Shown one piece after another: positions 37,175 to 46,228 of a DNA stretch of 64,000 nucleotides (position 1 is the first letter of the stretch; every line of letters starts with the position of its first letter). The notes below the pieces were generated by a model. It made no database searches. It was given only the letters and a program-made list of their open reading frames with translations, and had not been told where the DNA came from. This DNA is from an uncultured Aquimarina sp. Its GTDB lineage: Bacteria > Bacteroidota > Bacteroidia > Flavobacteriales > Flavobacteriaceae. Both the position numbers and the translations under genes were made by a program. The DNA lies in NCBI GenBank assembly GCA_947498785.1, contig CANMLS010000017.1:38953-102952 (forward strand), written 5' to 3'.

Positions 37175-37258
37175 TGCCCAGAGCGGGAGTCGAACCCGCA
37201 CGCCCTAATGGACACATGGCCCTCAACCATGCCTGTCTACCAATTCCAGCACCTGGGC
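37175..37258 (-). tRNA. tRNA-Leu (anticodon GAG)
   Basis: 84 nucleotides on the minus strand. Acceptor GCCCAGG pairs with TCTGGGC (one G-U pair), the D arm has GGAATTGGTAGAC, the anticodon stem CATGG/CCATG holds the loop TTGAGGG, a class II variable arm follows, then the T arm GCGGGTTCGACTCCCGC. The terminal CCA is not encoded. Confidence 0.93.
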
Positions 37259-37324
37259 AATAAATTAACACTACAATATAACATAAAACTAAAAAAGTAT
37301 CGTAGAAACTACGATACTTTTTAG

Positions 37325-37397
37325 TGACCGGGCTGGGGCTCGAACCCAGGACCCTCTCCTTAAAAGGGAGATGCTCTACCAACTGAGCTACCAGGTC
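37325..37397 (-). tRNA. tRNA-Lys (anticodon TTT), copy 1
   Basis: 73 nucleotides. D arm GTAGCTCAGTTGGTAGAGC, anticodon stem CTCCC-type with loop CTTTTAA, T arm with GGGTTCGAGCCCC. CCA not encoded. Same strand as the neighbouring tRNA-Leu and second tRNA-Lys. Confidence 0.95.
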
Positions 37398-37476
37398 ATA
37401 GATAATTTATTTATCAAAATATTTTAAGAACTAAATGGATAATAGCATATGCAAAATAATCATTGTCCATTCTTAG

Positions 37477-37549
37477 TGACCGGGCTGGGGCTCGAACCCA
37501 GGACCCTCTCCTTAAAAGGGAGATGCTCTACCAACTGAGCTACCAGGTC
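37477..37549 (-). tRNA. tRNA-Lys (anticodon TTT), copy 2
   Basis: 73 nucleotides identical to the copy at 37325-37397, 79 bases away in the same orientation. The three tRNAs probably form one transcript read toward lower coordinates. Confidence 0.95.
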
Positions 37550-37682
37550 ATACATTCTTTTTCCTTGAATGCGGGTGCAAATATACTATCATTAATTTAT
37601 TTTTCAAGAAGAAATTGATATAAATTTGTATTTTATTTTAAATGATATTTCTTTTAGGTTATATCAACTTAATTTTTATGAT

Positions 37683-38204
37683 ATGAATATAGTGTTAATT
37701 GGATATATGGGGAGCGGAAAATCCTTGGTAGGCAGAGACTTGGCAAAAAAAATGAAATTAGAATATCTTGATTTGGACGATTATATAGAAAGTCAAGAAA
37801 AAAAAACAATTTCAAAAATTTTTGAAGATCACGGCGAAATATATTTCAGAAAAAAGGAATCATCATATCTAAAAGAGGTATTAGATACATGTAACGATAG
37901 TGTAATCTCTCTTGGAGGAGGTACACCTTGTTTTGCTGGAAATCTCGAAATTATAAAAGAAAATAAAAATAATAAAAGCGTTTATTTGCAAACATCATTG
38001 GATGAATTAACTAAAAGATTATTTATAGAAAGAGCCAAGAGACCACTAATTGCTCATATCAAAACTATAGAAGAACTTAAAGATTTTGTTCGTAAACATC
38101 TTTTTGAAAGGTCTTTTTATTATAATAAAGCTGATCATAGAGTGATCACAGATCAAAAGAATGCAAGTCAAATAAGTGAAGAAAGTATTTCGGTATTATT
38201 TTAG
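37683..38204 (+). CDS. aroK: Shikimate kinase
   Basis: 173 residues from the ATG at 37683, right before NIVLIGYMGSGKSLVGRDLA with the Walker A loop; a frame 19 codons longer has no family match. DLDDYIE binds Mg/shikimate, GEIYFRKKE and LGGGTPC are the other substrate loops, and the lid region contains ERAKRPLI. It phosphorylates shikimate in aromatic amino acid synthesis. Its last 9 bases overlap the end of the convergent phosphoribosyltransferase gene. Confidence 0.95.
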   Translation: MNIVLIGYMGSGKSLVGRDLAKKMKLEYLDLDDYIESQEKKTISKIFEDHGEIYFRKKESSYLKEVLDTCNDSVISLGGGTPCFAGNLEIIKENKNNKSVYLQTSLDELTKRLFIERAKRPLIAHIKTIEELKDFVRKHLFERSFYYNKADHRVITDQKNASQISEESISVLF

Positions 38205-38708
38205 ATAAGCCTGATCTTCATGACCAAATTGTACAAAAACATGTTCGTGAAGTGACGTAGAAAGGGAAATGCCTTTGAAATCAGCTTTAATGGGATATTT
38301 TTTGTGATTTCTGTTTACTAATACTGCGGTTTTAAACCTGATCAAAGGAACGTCTAAAAAGTGTTTTACACCATAAATAAGTGCTGTTCCCGAATTAAGA
38401 ACATCATCTGCAAGAATTAAAGACTTGTTTTTGTATTCTGAAGAATCAAGGGATGTTTTCACAGTATCTTGAGGAAATTTTTTATCCATAGTGACTGTAC
38501 ATAAGGTAATCTTAATGTTTGAAATATCTTCTAAGATTTTTTTTAATCTCTCCGCAAAAACATATCCATTTTCAGCAATTCCAGCAATAATGATTTCTTT
38601 TTCATCTACATTGGTTTCATAAATTTGATATGCAATACGCTTTATTTTATGTTGTATTTGCTCGTGCGTAAGAATTATATTGTGGTTTGTTTGCATGCTT
38701 AGATTCAT
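38196..38708 (-). CDS. Phosphoribosyltransferase family protein (PyrR-like)
   Basis: 170 residues. The PRPP-binding motif SLILADDVLNSGTAL is at 96-110, preceded by the hood region AGIAENGYVFAERL and a basic/catalytic loop TVTMDKKF. The length and layout resemble PyrR-type or hypoxanthine-type enzymes; the nucleobase cannot be read from sequence. The ATG four codons inside (MQTNHN) is an alternative start. Tail-to-tail overlap with aroK means no terminator separates them. Confidence 0.88.
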   Translation of the reverse strand: MNLSMQTNHNIILTHEQIQHKIKRIAYQIYETNVDEKEIIIAGIAENGYVFAERLKKILEDISNIKITLCTVTMDKKFPQDTVKTSLDSSEYKNKSLILADDVLNSGTALIYGVKHFLDVPLIRFKTAVLVNRNHKKYPIKADFKGISLSTSLHEHVFVQFGHEDQAYLK

Positions 38709-38824
38709 TGGTCACTGTTATAATATAGCAGATAAACGATTAAAGATTTTCAAATATAAAAAAGAGTTTGCTAACCATGAGGTAATCTATCAAATTCTAG
38801 TTTATTAATTGTTTTTTAAGTTAT

Positions 38825-39217
38825 TTATTCTTCTTCATCTTTATGATTAGTGCTGTCAAGATACCAATCATCTATATCTCGCCGATCTTTTTTTGTAGGT
38901 CTTCCAGTGCCCTTTTTTCGATAATAATCTTTAGAATACTTTAAAAGGTCTAATTTTTGCAACGCTTCCTTAGGAGTGGTGTCTTTACGATATATATCGA
39001 CGAGCTTTGCTCCAATTCGATTATCTGGTGTATCTAATACAACAAGTTCATAGTTGATTTGATTTTTGCGAACAGTAATTTTATCCATTGGATAAATTTC
39101 TCTTGAAGGTTTAATGAGAGTATCATTTACTCGAACTTTACCTTCTTTACATGCTTTTGTTGAGATACTTCGGGTTTTAAAGTATCTGATACACCATAAA
39201 TATTTGTCAACTCGCAT
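38825..39217 (-). CDS. S4-domain RNA-binding protein, Hsp15-like
   Basis: 130 residues. The S4 domain occupies residues 1-60 (RVDKYLWCIRYFKTRSISTKACKEGKVRVN), then a basic linker and an ending RKKGTGRPTKKDRRDIDDW typical of Hsp15/HslR. In E. coli Hsp15 rescues stalled 50S subunits carrying peptidyl-tRNA. Separate transcription unit on the minus strand. Confidence 0.92.
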   Translation of the reverse strand: MRVDKYLWCIRYFKTRSISTKACKEGKVRVNDTLIKPSREIYPMDKITVRKNQINYELVVLDTPDNRIGAKLVDIYRKDTTPKEALQKLDLLKYSKDYYRKKGTGRPTKKDRRDIDDWYLDSTNHKDEEE

Positions 39218-39307
39218 AAAAAAATATTAAAATGCGTTTTTATATTAAATAATTGTAAAGCAAAAGTACAAGAAAATCGTATCTTGCGCCTTCAAAAAAG
39301 TAATTAG

Positions 39308-40270
39308 ATGAATTTAAGAAAATATATTTTTGCCATTGTGATGGTAGTGGTATCTTTATATGCTTGTAAAAGTGATGATGACGATGAGGCGGCAGTTACC
39401 ATTCCTCCTAGAGATAGGGCAGAACAGCAAGTGACCGATGATGCAATGATTAAGGAATATTTAGAAACTCATTTTTATAAAGTTGAAGATGTGTTTTTAG
39501 ATGGTGATACTACTCCAGACTATCAAATAGTGAAGTTAGATACTATTAATGAGGCAAATATAGGAGAACAGGCAATTATCAACTCTAGTCTTTTAACCAC
39601 CAAAAAAGTTACCAGTAATGGTGTAGACTATAATCTGTACATTTTAAATGTAAATGAAGGAGAAGGAGCGCAAAAGCCGAGTTTTGCAGATTCTACGATG
39701 GTAACTTATAAAGGGAGACTGTTGTTTGATGACGATAATGGATTTGATAGTGCGGTTATACCTTTGTGGTTTAGTCAGGCAAATCTAATAGAAGGGTGGA
39801 GAGAAGCTGTAACGGAATTTAAAGGGACGCTTAGTGAAAATTTTGTTGAGAACTCTGACGGTACTCCAAGTGCAACTGGCTTTGGTCATTTGGTAGTATT
39901 TATTCCTTCAGGACTTGGTTACTTTAATGTTGCTCAACCAGGAATTCCGTCATATTCACCTTTGATTTTTAATATACAATTATATAAAGTGAATCAAGCA
40001 GATCACGATAGGGATGGAATTCCTTCTAATCTCGAAGATCTTGATGGTGATCGTTTGGTTGAAAACGATGATACAGATGGGGATAGATCACCAGATTATA
40101 GAGATACAGATGATGATGGAGATGGTACTCTAACCAGAGATGAAATTACAGTCATAGATAGTAATGCAGATGGTATTATTACTTTAGATGAAATTACATT
40201 TTATGATGATGATGGGGATGGGATAAAAAATCATCTGGATTTTGATGATAGAGATTTAAAAAATGAATAA
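39308..40270 (+). CDS. FKBP-like lipoprotein with Asp-rich thrombospondin-3-type tail
   Basis: 320 residues. The lipoprotein signal is YIFAIVMVVVSLYAC (then KSDDDDE). The middle (MVTYKGRLLFDDDNGFDSA to LGYFNVAQPGIPSYSPLIFNIQLYKV) follows the FKBP peptidyl-prolyl isomerase fold as seen in flavobacterial lipoproteins, though several active-site aromatics look altered. The last 90 residues are calcium-binding thrombospondin-3/EF-hand-like repeats (DRDGIPSNLEDLDGDRL, DTDDDGDGTLTRDE). Likely periplasmic or surface folding factor. Transcribed alone and closed by a strong terminator. Confidence 0.85.
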   Translation: MNLRKYIFAIVMVVVSLYACKSDDDDEAAVTIPPRDRAEQQVTDDAMIKEYLETHFYKVEDVFLDGDTTPDYQIVKLDTINEANIGEQAIINSSLLTTKKVTSNGVDYNLYILNVNEGEGAQKPSFADSTMVTYKGRLLFDDDNGFDSAVIPLWFSQANLIEGWREAVTEFKGTLSENFVENSDGTPSATGFGHLVVFIPSGLGYFNVAQPGIPSYSPLIFNIQLYKVNQADHDRDGIPSNLEDLDGDRLVENDDTDGDRSPDYRDTDDDGDGTLTRDEITVIDSNADGIITLDEITFYDDDGDGIKNHLDFDDRDLKNE

Positions 40271-40303
40271 AAAAAACTCCGGTAAACTTACCGGAGTTTT
40301 TTT
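40271..40303. terminator. Bidirectional terminator
   Basis: A run, stem ACTCCGGTA / TACCGGAGT, loop AACT, T run. Lies between the convergent FKBP-like and OMP genes. Confidence 0.9.
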
Positions 40304-40306
40304 GTT

Positions 40307-40894
40307 TTACAAATCCAAAGATATACCTATTATAAATTGGTTAGGTCTAGAGTCTACTCTAATTCTATCATCTATAGATTCTGCTCGGTTTTTACTTAAT
40401 CCTCTTTCATATCTAATATCTGCATTAAAACTTCCTAATTGTAGACCAGCTCCAAATTGCAGACCAACGGTGAACTCATTTTTGACATCACCAAGTCTCA
40501 CATCTTCCAAATCATTATCTACTATATATTGTAAAGAAGGTCCTCCAAAGAGGTGCATAGGACCTAAAATAGAAATACCGAGAAGAATAGGTAGGTCTAA
40601 TTTTTTGATATTGTAATCAAGATCAGCGCCTCCAACATTAGTATATGAACTATTATTTACAGTGTATTGTAATTCTGGTTTGAGGTAAATATTGTCTGTC
40701 AATTTTCCTCTCAAGAATACACCCAGGTGATAACCAACTCGATCATCTGCTCTAGCACTAGTTATATCTGCAACTTCGATTTTGCCATTGTCTCCATAAT
40801 TAAGACCAGCTTTTATTCCAAAAGTTATTTTTTTCTCCTGAGCAAAAAGAGCGCAAGAGATAAATAACATAAAAAATACAAATACATTTTTCAT
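40307..40894 (-). CDS. Outer-membrane beta-barrel (porin-family) protein
   Basis: 195 residues. Signal peptide KNVFVFFMLFISCALFAQ, then alternating amphipathic strands typical of an eight-stranded barrel (FGIKAGLNYGDNG, GYHLGVFLRGKL, YLKPELQYTV, FTVGLQFGAGLQ, ADIRYERGLS) and a final strand QFIIGISLDL. It matches the small OMP_b-brl_2/PorT-like families. No transport function can be assigned. Confidence 0.88.
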   Translation of the reverse strand: MKNVFVFFMLFISCALFAQEKKITFGIKAGLNYGDNGKIEVADITSARADDRVGYHLGVFLRGKLTDNIYLKPELQYTVNNSSYTNVGGADLDYNIKKLDLPILLGISILGPMHLFGGPSLQYIVDNDLEDVRLGDVKNEFTVGLQFGAGLQLGSFNADIRYERGLSKNRAESIDDRIRVDSRPNQFIIGISLDL

Positions 40895-41000
40895 TGTAAA
40901 ATAATTTTACTTTAACGATTAATAAATAATTTGAGTGATTTTGGTGTAATGGCTAGTGTTTAGAAAACGATTAGATTGCTTTTTTATTCTTTCTAAAAAC

Positions 41001-41032
41001 AAAAAACCTTCTGAAATAAATCAGAAGGTTTT
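41001..41032 (-). terminator. Terminator of the transketolase operon
   Basis: Stem AAACCTTCTGA / TCAGAAGGTTT with a 6-base loop; read on the minus strand it is followed by a T run. Confidence 0.85.
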
Positions 41033-41058
41033 CTTAAATATACTTTACTTTATAAGTG

Positions 41059-42012
41059 CTATTTCCTTTGTATTGCTTTCTGAGAAGCTTTAACTATAGC
41101 ATTAGCATTTAAGCCATATTTTTCCATAAGTTGTTCTGGTGTTCCACTTTCTCCAAAAGTATCATTAGTAGCAATGAATTCTTGTGGAGTAGGGTGGTTC
41201 TTGGTCAGAACTCTAGAAACACTTTCTCCTAACCCTCCTAAGAAATTATGTTCTTCTGCAGTAACAATACAACCCGTTTTCTTTACAGAATTTAAGATCG
41301 CTTCGTCGTCAAGTGGTTTTATCGTGTGTATATTAATAACTTCTGCACTTATTCCTAGCTCTGATAATGATTCTGCAGCTAGTAATGCTTCCCAAACTAG
41401 GTGACCAGTTGCTACAATAGTAACATCAGTCCCTTCTTGTAACAGAATGGCTTTTCCGATTTCAAATTTTTGATCTTCCGCTGTAAAGTTAGCTACTTTT
41501 GGTCTTCCAAAACGTAAGTAAACAGGACCTTGATGATCTGCTATGGCAATAGTAGCTGCTTTTGTTTGGTTGTAATCACATGTGTTGATTACAGTCATCC
41601 CAGGAAGCATTTTCATTAGACCTATGTCTTCAAGGATTTGGTGTGTAGCACCATCTTCTCCTAAAGTTAATCCAGCGTGAGAAGCGCAAATTTTTACATT
41701 TTTACCACTATATGCGATGGATTGACGTATTTGATCATAAACACGACCAGTTGAAAAATTTGCAAACGTTCCTGTAAAAGGAATTTTGCCTCCTATTGTT
41801 AATCCAGCTGCAATTCCCATCATGTTTGCTTCAGCAATACCTATCTGGAAAAAACGTTCGGGATGATTTGCAATAAAAGCATCCATTTTTAGAGAGCCAA
41901 TCAAATCAGCACATAAGGCTACTACATTTTCATTAATCTTTCCCAATTCTTCCAAACCGGCTCCAAAACCAGAACGTGTATCCTTTTTTCCTGTATCTAT
42001 ATATTTTTTCAT
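41059..42012 (-). CDS. Transketolase, C-terminal subunit
   Basis: 317 residues. Corresponds to the pyrimidine-binding and C-terminal domains of transketolase: TRSGFGAGLEELG at the start, the catalytic-type Glu in FFQIGIAEANMMGIAAGL, then THQILEDIGLMKMLPGM and a C-terminal domain with VTAEEHNFLGGLGE. Together with the upstream N-terminal subunit it forms a split transketolase for the pentose phosphate pathway. It follows that gene by 21 bases. Confidence 0.95.
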   Translation of the reverse strand: MKKYIDTGKKDTRSGFGAGLEELGKINENVVALCADLIGSLKMDAFIANHPERFFQIGIAEANMMGIAAGLTIGGKIPFTGTFANFSTGRVYDQIRQSIAYSGKNVKICASHAGLTLGEDGATHQILEDIGLMKMLPGMTVINTCDYNQTKAATIAIADHQGPVYLRFGRPKVANFTAEDQKFEIGKAILLQEGTDVTIVATGHLVWEALLAAESLSELGISAEVINIHTIKPLDDEAILNSVKKTGCIVTAEEHNFLGGLGESVSRVLTKNHPTPQEFIATNDTFGESGTPEQLMEKYGLNANAIVKASQKAIQRK

Positions 42013-42033
42013 TTTGTTTTTAATTTGGGTAAT

Positions 42034-42879
42034 TTAATAGTCGCCTAATGTTTCAGGGTTTTGCTCTAATCCAATTGCTAATTGCTCATCATTAGGAGCT
42101 TTACCGTGCCATGCATGAGTATGCATCATAAAATCTACTCCATTACCCATCACGGTATGTAATAATATGCAAACAGGTTTTCCTTTTCCTGTTCTGTTCT
42201 TAGCTTCCTGAAGCCCTTCGATTACAGCGGTTATATTGTTACCATCTTTTACTTCCAAAACGTCCCATCCAAAAGCTTCAAATTTACCTTTTAGACTTCC
42301 CATAGCAAGGACATCGTCTGTAGAACCATCAATTTGTTGACCATTAAGATCAATAGTAGCGATTATATTATCTACTTTTTTTCCAGTAGCATACATAATG
42401 GCTTCCCAATTTTGACCTTCTTGAAGCTCTCCATCACCATGAAGACTATATACAAGATGAGGATCATTATTTAGTTTTTTGGCTTGTGCTGCTCCCAAAG
42501 CAACAGACATTCCCTGTCCTAATGACCCAGAAGCAATTCTGATACCAGGAAGTCCTTCATGTGTAGTAGGGTGTCCTTGTAATCTACTGTTGATGAGTCT
42601 GAAAGTGTTAAGTTCTTCTACAGGAAAGTATCCGCTTCTTGCTAATACGCTGTAGTACACAGGAGAAATATGACCATTAGATAGGAAGAAAATATCTTCA
42701 CCTATACCATCCATGTCAAAATCATCTTTTCGTTCTAAAACCTCTTGAAAAAGGGCGACAAAAAATTCTGTACAACCTAAAGAGCCTCCTGGATGACCAG
42801 AATTGACTTTGTGTACTTGTCTTAAAATGTCTCTACGAACCTGTGTTGCAAAATCCTCTAATTGTTTTTTTTGTGGCAT
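42034..42879 (-). CDS. Transketolase, N-terminal subunit
   Basis: 281 residues. Carries the thiamine-diphosphate-binding domain: HKVNSGHPGGSLG near the start, ASGSLGQGMSVALG, and the TPP motif GDG (148-150) running to LN at 178-179. The remaining halves of the enzyme are in the next gene, a split arrangement found in archaea and many Bacteroidetes. It is transcribed from the promoter at 42909-42939. Confidence 0.95.
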   Translation of the reverse strand: MPQKKQLEDFATQVRRDILRQVHKVNSGHPGGSLGCTEFFVALFQEVLERKDDFDMDGIGEDIFFLSNGHISPVYYSVLARSGYFPVEELNTFRLINSRLQGHPTTHEGLPGIRIASGSLGQGMSVALGAAQAKKLNNDPHLVYSLHGDGELQEGQNWEAIMYATGKKVDNIIATIDLNGQQIDGSTDDVLAMGSLKGKFEAFGWDVLEVKDGNNITAVIEGLQEAKNRTGKGKPVCILLHTVMGNGVDFMMHTHAWHGKAPNDEQLAIGLEQNPETLGDY

Positions 42880-42908
42880 TATAATGCTGATTTCATGATA
42901 ATAAAAGC

Positions 42909-42939
42909 CAAAAATAAAGGTTTTGTATACGGTGACAAA
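42909..42939 (-). promoter_or_regulatory. Promoter of the split transketolase operon
   Basis: On the minus strand TTTG (42939-42936), 19 bases, TATTTTTG (42916-42909): a full Bacteroidetes -33/-7 match, 29 bases before the start codon. Confidence 0.75.
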
Positions 42940-43026
42940 ATGTATAGAGCGCTTTTATTTAAGAAACTATTGTTAACAACCATAAGTTTTAGAAAACCTA
43001 AGTTTACCAAAGTGATTTTAGTTAGT

Positions 43027-43034
43027 TATCTTTG
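43027..43034 (+). promoter_or_regulatory. -7 box of tgt
   Basis: TATCTTTG followed by C, 20 bases before the tgt ATG. A weak TTTA lies near the -33 position. It implies a very short leader. Confidence 0.6.
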
Positions 43035-43054
43035 CGCTCTACCAAATAGGAATT

Positions 43055-44185
43055 ATGCAATTTGACCTTTTGTCCAAAGACTCTCAAAGTAAAGCGAGAG
43101 CAGGTAAAATAACCACAGATCACGGTACTATAGAAACTCCAATTTTTATGCCTGTTGGTACTGTAGCTACTGTAAAAGGAGTACATCAAAGAGAGTTAAA
43201 AAATGATATTAATCCTGATATTATATTAGGAAATACATATCATTTATATTTGAGACCTCAGACCCCAATTCTGGAAAAGGCAGGAGGGCTACATAAATTT
43301 ATGAATTGGGATAGAAATATTCTTACAGATAGTGGAGGTTATCAGGTATATTCTCTATCGGCTAATCGCAAAATAAAAGAAGAGGGAGTAAAGTTTAAAT
43401 CACATATAGATGGCTCATATCATGTGTTTACTCCAGAAAATGTGATGGAGATTCAGCGAACTATTGGAGCAGACATCATTATGGCTTTTGATGAATGTAC
43501 TCCGTATCCTTGCGACTATAGATATGCAAAGAGAAGTATGCATATGACTCATAGATGGTTAGATCGTTGTATGCAACATTTAGAAAAAATTCCGGTTAAG
43601 TATGGGTATGATCAAGCTTTTTTTCCAATTGTACAAGGAAGTACATATAAAGATCTTAGAGAACAATCAGCAGAATATATTGCAAATGTAGGAGCAGTTG
43701 GTAATGCAATAGGAGGATTATCTGTAGGAGAGCCAGCAGAAGAAATGTATGCAATGACAGAGGTGGTTACTAATATTTTACCAGAAGATAAACCAAGGTA
43801 TCTTATGGGAGTAGGTACACCTATTAATATTTTGGAAAATATTGCTTTGGGAGTAGATATGTTTGATTGTGTAATGCCGACGAGAAATGCGAGAAATGGG
43901 ATGTTGTTTACAGCACATGGTACAATTAATATAAAAAATAAAAAATGGGAAGATGATTTTTCTGCAATTGATGAAATGGGAATCACCTTTGTAGATACAG
44001 AATATTCAAAAGCTTATCTACGACATCTTTTCTCTGTAAATGAATTGTTAGGAAAACAGATTGCAACCATACATAATTTAGGCTTTTATTTATGGTTGGT
44101 TAGAGAAGCAAGAAAACATATATTAGCTGGGGATTTTTATTCTTGGAAAAATATAATGGTTAAACAAATGGATAAAAGATTATAG
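43055..44185 (+). CDS. tgt: tRNA-guanine transglycosylase
   Basis: 376 residues. It swaps guanine 34 for preQ1 in tRNAs with GUN anticodons. Catalytic residues are Asp92 in LTDSGGYQV and Asp271 in DMFDCVMPTRNARNG; the base-recognition loop GGLSVGEP is intact. Odd point: the usual zinc site, three cysteines in C-x-C-x2-C before YS-x-AYL-HL, reads MGITFVDTEYSKAYLRHL here, with no cysteine, although the histidine in ATIHNL is kept. The rest is normal, so an active enzyme with a lost or altered zinc site is likely; this may be typical of the phylum. The LptG-like gene starts one base after its stop. Confidence 0.95.
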   Translation: MQFDLLSKDSQSKARAGKITTDHGTIETPIFMPVGTVATVKGVHQRELKNDINPDIILGNTYHLYLRPQTPILEKAGGLHKFMNWDRNILTDSGGYQVYSLSANRKIKEEGVKFKSHIDGSYHVFTPENVMEIQRTIGADIIMAFDECTPYPCDYRYAKRSMHMTHRWLDRCMQHLEKIPVKYGYDQAFFPIVQGSTYKDLREQSAEYIANVGAVGNAIGGLSVGEPAEEMYAMTEVVTNILPEDKPRYLMGVGTPINILENIALGVDMFDCVMPTRNARNGMLFTAHGTINIKNKKWEDDFSAIDEMGITFVDTEYSKAYLRHLFSVNELLGKQIATIHNLGFYLWLVREARKHILAGDFYSWKNIMVKQMDKRL

Positions 44186-44186
44186 A

Positions 44187-45257
44187 TTGAAGATATTAGA
44201 TTGGTACATACTCAAAAGGTATTTAGGTACATTTTTTACAATGATTCTGTTATTTATTCCCATAGGGATTATAGTAGATCTTTCTGAAAAAATAGATAAT
44301 ATGTTAGAACATAGCGTTCCTCTTAATGCAATAGTTGGATATTATCTTGATTTTACAATCTATTTTGCTAATTTATTATTTCCACTTTTTGTATTCCTAT
44401 CTGTAATTTGGTTTACGTCCAAGCTGGCAAATAAAACCGAAATTATAGCTTTTTTAAGTTCTGGAGTTTCTTTTTGGAGATTCCTTCGTCCTTATATGAT
44501 TGGAGCTATTCTTATTTGTTTAGGAGCATTGGTAATGGGATTGTTCCTGGCGCCAAGAGCAAGTAAAGGTTTTAATGAGTTTAAATATTCTTACCTTAAG
44601 AAAGGGCGAAAAGTACAAGATACTAAGAATATATACCGTCAACTTAATGATAGTGTCTTTCTGTATGCTAATAATTTTAAACCGCTAGATAAATCTGCTA
44701 CTAATTTTACTATAGAATATTTTAGTGGTAATACTTTAACCACAAAAATCTCTGCTAAGAAAATAACATTTAAAGACAGTATTTACGAATTAGAAAACTA
44801 TGTAAAGCGAACGGTTTTAAAAGATAAAGATATTATAGAGAAAGGAAAAACAAAAGATACCGTATTGCCTTTTAATATTGATGAATTTACTTCAGTTTCA
44901 TATGTAGCCGAAACACTTAACTATGCCGAACTAAGTAAATTTATAGAAAAAGAAAGTAAAAGAGGATCGTCTGACATCAATAGATATAAGGTAGTTGCAT
45001 ATAAAAGATGGAGTTTACCTATATCGGCATTTATTCTCACAATTATAGGAGTGGCTGTCTCTTCTATGAAAAGAAGAGGAGGTATGGGAGTAAACCTTGC
45101 AGTAGGTATTTCTTTGGCTTTTGTTTTTATATTTTTTGATAAGGTTTTGGGGACCCTTGCTAATCAATCTGATTTTCCACCTATTGTGGCGGTCTGGTTT
45201 CCCAATATATCCTTCGGAATTTTGGCTATATATTTATTGTACAATGCCAAACGCTAG
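44187..45257 (+). CDS. LptG/YjgP-YjgQ family permease
   Basis: 356 residues with a TTG start one base after tgt. Three transmembrane helices near the N-terminus (KRYLGTFFTMILLFIPIGIIVDL, YYLDFTIYFANLLFPLFVFLSVIW, IGAILICLGALVMGLFLAP), a periplasmic beta-jellyroll, and three C-terminal helices give the LptF/LptG layout. These permeases extract lipopolysaccharide from the inner membrane together with LptB. Whether it plays the LptF or LptG part is not clear. The following EamA gene overlaps its last 14 bases. Confidence 0.9.
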   Translation: MKILDWYILKRYLGTFFTMILLFIPIGIIVDLSEKIDNMLEHSVPLNAIVGYYLDFTIYFANLLFPLFVFLSVIWFTSKLANKTEIIAFLSSGVSFWRFLRPYMIGAILICLGALVMGLFLAPRASKGFNEFKYSYLKKGRKVQDTKNIYRQLNDSVFLYANNFKPLDKSATNFTIEYFSGNTLTTKISAKKITFKDSIYELENYVKRTVLKDKDIIEKGKTKDTVLPFNIDEFTSVSYVAETLNYAELSKFIEKESKRGSSDINRYKVVAYKRWSLPISAFILTIIGVAVSSMKRRGGMGVNLAVGISLAFVFIFFDKVLGTLANQSDFPPIVAVWFPNISFGILAIYLLYNAKR

Positions 45258-46176
45258 ATTTAAAAATTATCTGCATTTACATTTTATTGTATTTGTATGG
45301 GGGTTTACCGCAATACTTGGAGAATTAATATCTATTGAGGCATTACCTTTAGTTTGGTATAGAATGTTATTAGCATCTGTATTTATTTTTGGATATATCT
45401 ACTTTAAGAAAATATCATTGACCATCTCAAGAAAATTATTTTTCACCCTTTTTTTTGCTGGTATTGTTATTGCGTTGCACTGGATTACCTTTTTTGCGGC
45501 AATCAAAGTTTCTAATATTTCAATTACGCTAGCAATGTTATCTACAGGGGCATTCTTTACATCAATTCTAGAACCAATTTTTTATAAGAGAAAGATGATT
45601 TGGTATGAAGTACTTTTTGGAATACTAGTCATTACTGGTTTATATATTATTTTTAAAGTGGAAGGGGATTATTTTTTGGGAATTGTTTATGCATTATTTT
45701 CTGCATTCTTATCTTCTGTTTTCTCTCTAATGAATGGAAAAATAGCTCAACAATATAACCCTTCAATGATTTCTTTTTATGAACTACTGAGTGGTACGGG
45801 AGTTATTACAATCTATTTATTTGCATTAACAATTTTTGGAGCGTCTACAGAAGGATTTACGGTTTCTTTTTTTCAATTATCCTCCTCTGATTGGATTTAT
45901 ATGTTAGTATTAGCATCTGTTTGTACGGCTTACGCTTTTATAGGTTCTGTAAAAGTGATGAAATATTTAAGTCCCTATACTGTAATGTTAACCATCAACT
46001 TAGAACCAGTGTACGGTATTTTATTAGCATTTTTAATTTTTGGTGAAACAGAAAAGATGAACCCCCAGTTTTACTACGGAGCAATCATTATTCTATCTAC
46101 GGTTGTTTTGAATGGAATATTCAAAAATGCTAAAAAAAGAAAAAGACAGACAACTTTAGGTAACATTACGAAGTAA
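45244..46176 (+). CDS. EamA/DMT family transporter
   Basis: 310 residues from the ATG overlapping the permease stop; a frame 41 codons longer lies inside the permease gene. About ten hydrophobic helices in two repeated EamA halves (HFIVFVWGFTAILGELIS... and FLGIVYALFSAFLSSVFSLMNGK...), with the second half ending LEPVYGILLAFLIFGE, the hallmark of drug/metabolite transporters. Substrate unknown. Confidence 0.9.
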   Translation: MPNARFKNYLHLHFIVFVWGFTAILGELISIEALPLVWYRMLLASVFIFGYIYFKKISLTISRKLFFTLFFAGIVIALHWITFFAAIKVSNISITLAMLSTGAFFTSILEPIFYKRKMIWYEVLFGILVITGLYIIFKVEGDYFLGIVYALFSAFLSSVFSLMNGKIAQQYNPSMISFYELLSGTGVITIYLFALTIFGASTEGFTVSFFQLSSSDWIYMLVLASVCTAYAFIGSVKVMKYLSPYTVMLTINLEPVYGILLAFLIFGETEKMNPQFYYGAIIILSTVVLNGIFKNAKKRKRQTTLGNITK

Positions 46177-46182
46177 AGTTTT

Positions 46183-46190
46183 TATATTTG
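46183..46190 (+). promoter_or_regulatory. -7 box of accA
   Basis: TATATTTG, 38 bases before the accA ATG. No clear -33 element. Confidence 0.5.
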
Positions 46191-46228
46191 TCAGCTAACC
46201 CTAGTTAATATAAATTATATTCTTAATT

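Noticed and set aside
37158..37382. 74-codon minus-strand frame
   Set aside because: It runs through tRNA-Leu and into tRNA-Lys; the structural RNAs explain the sequence.
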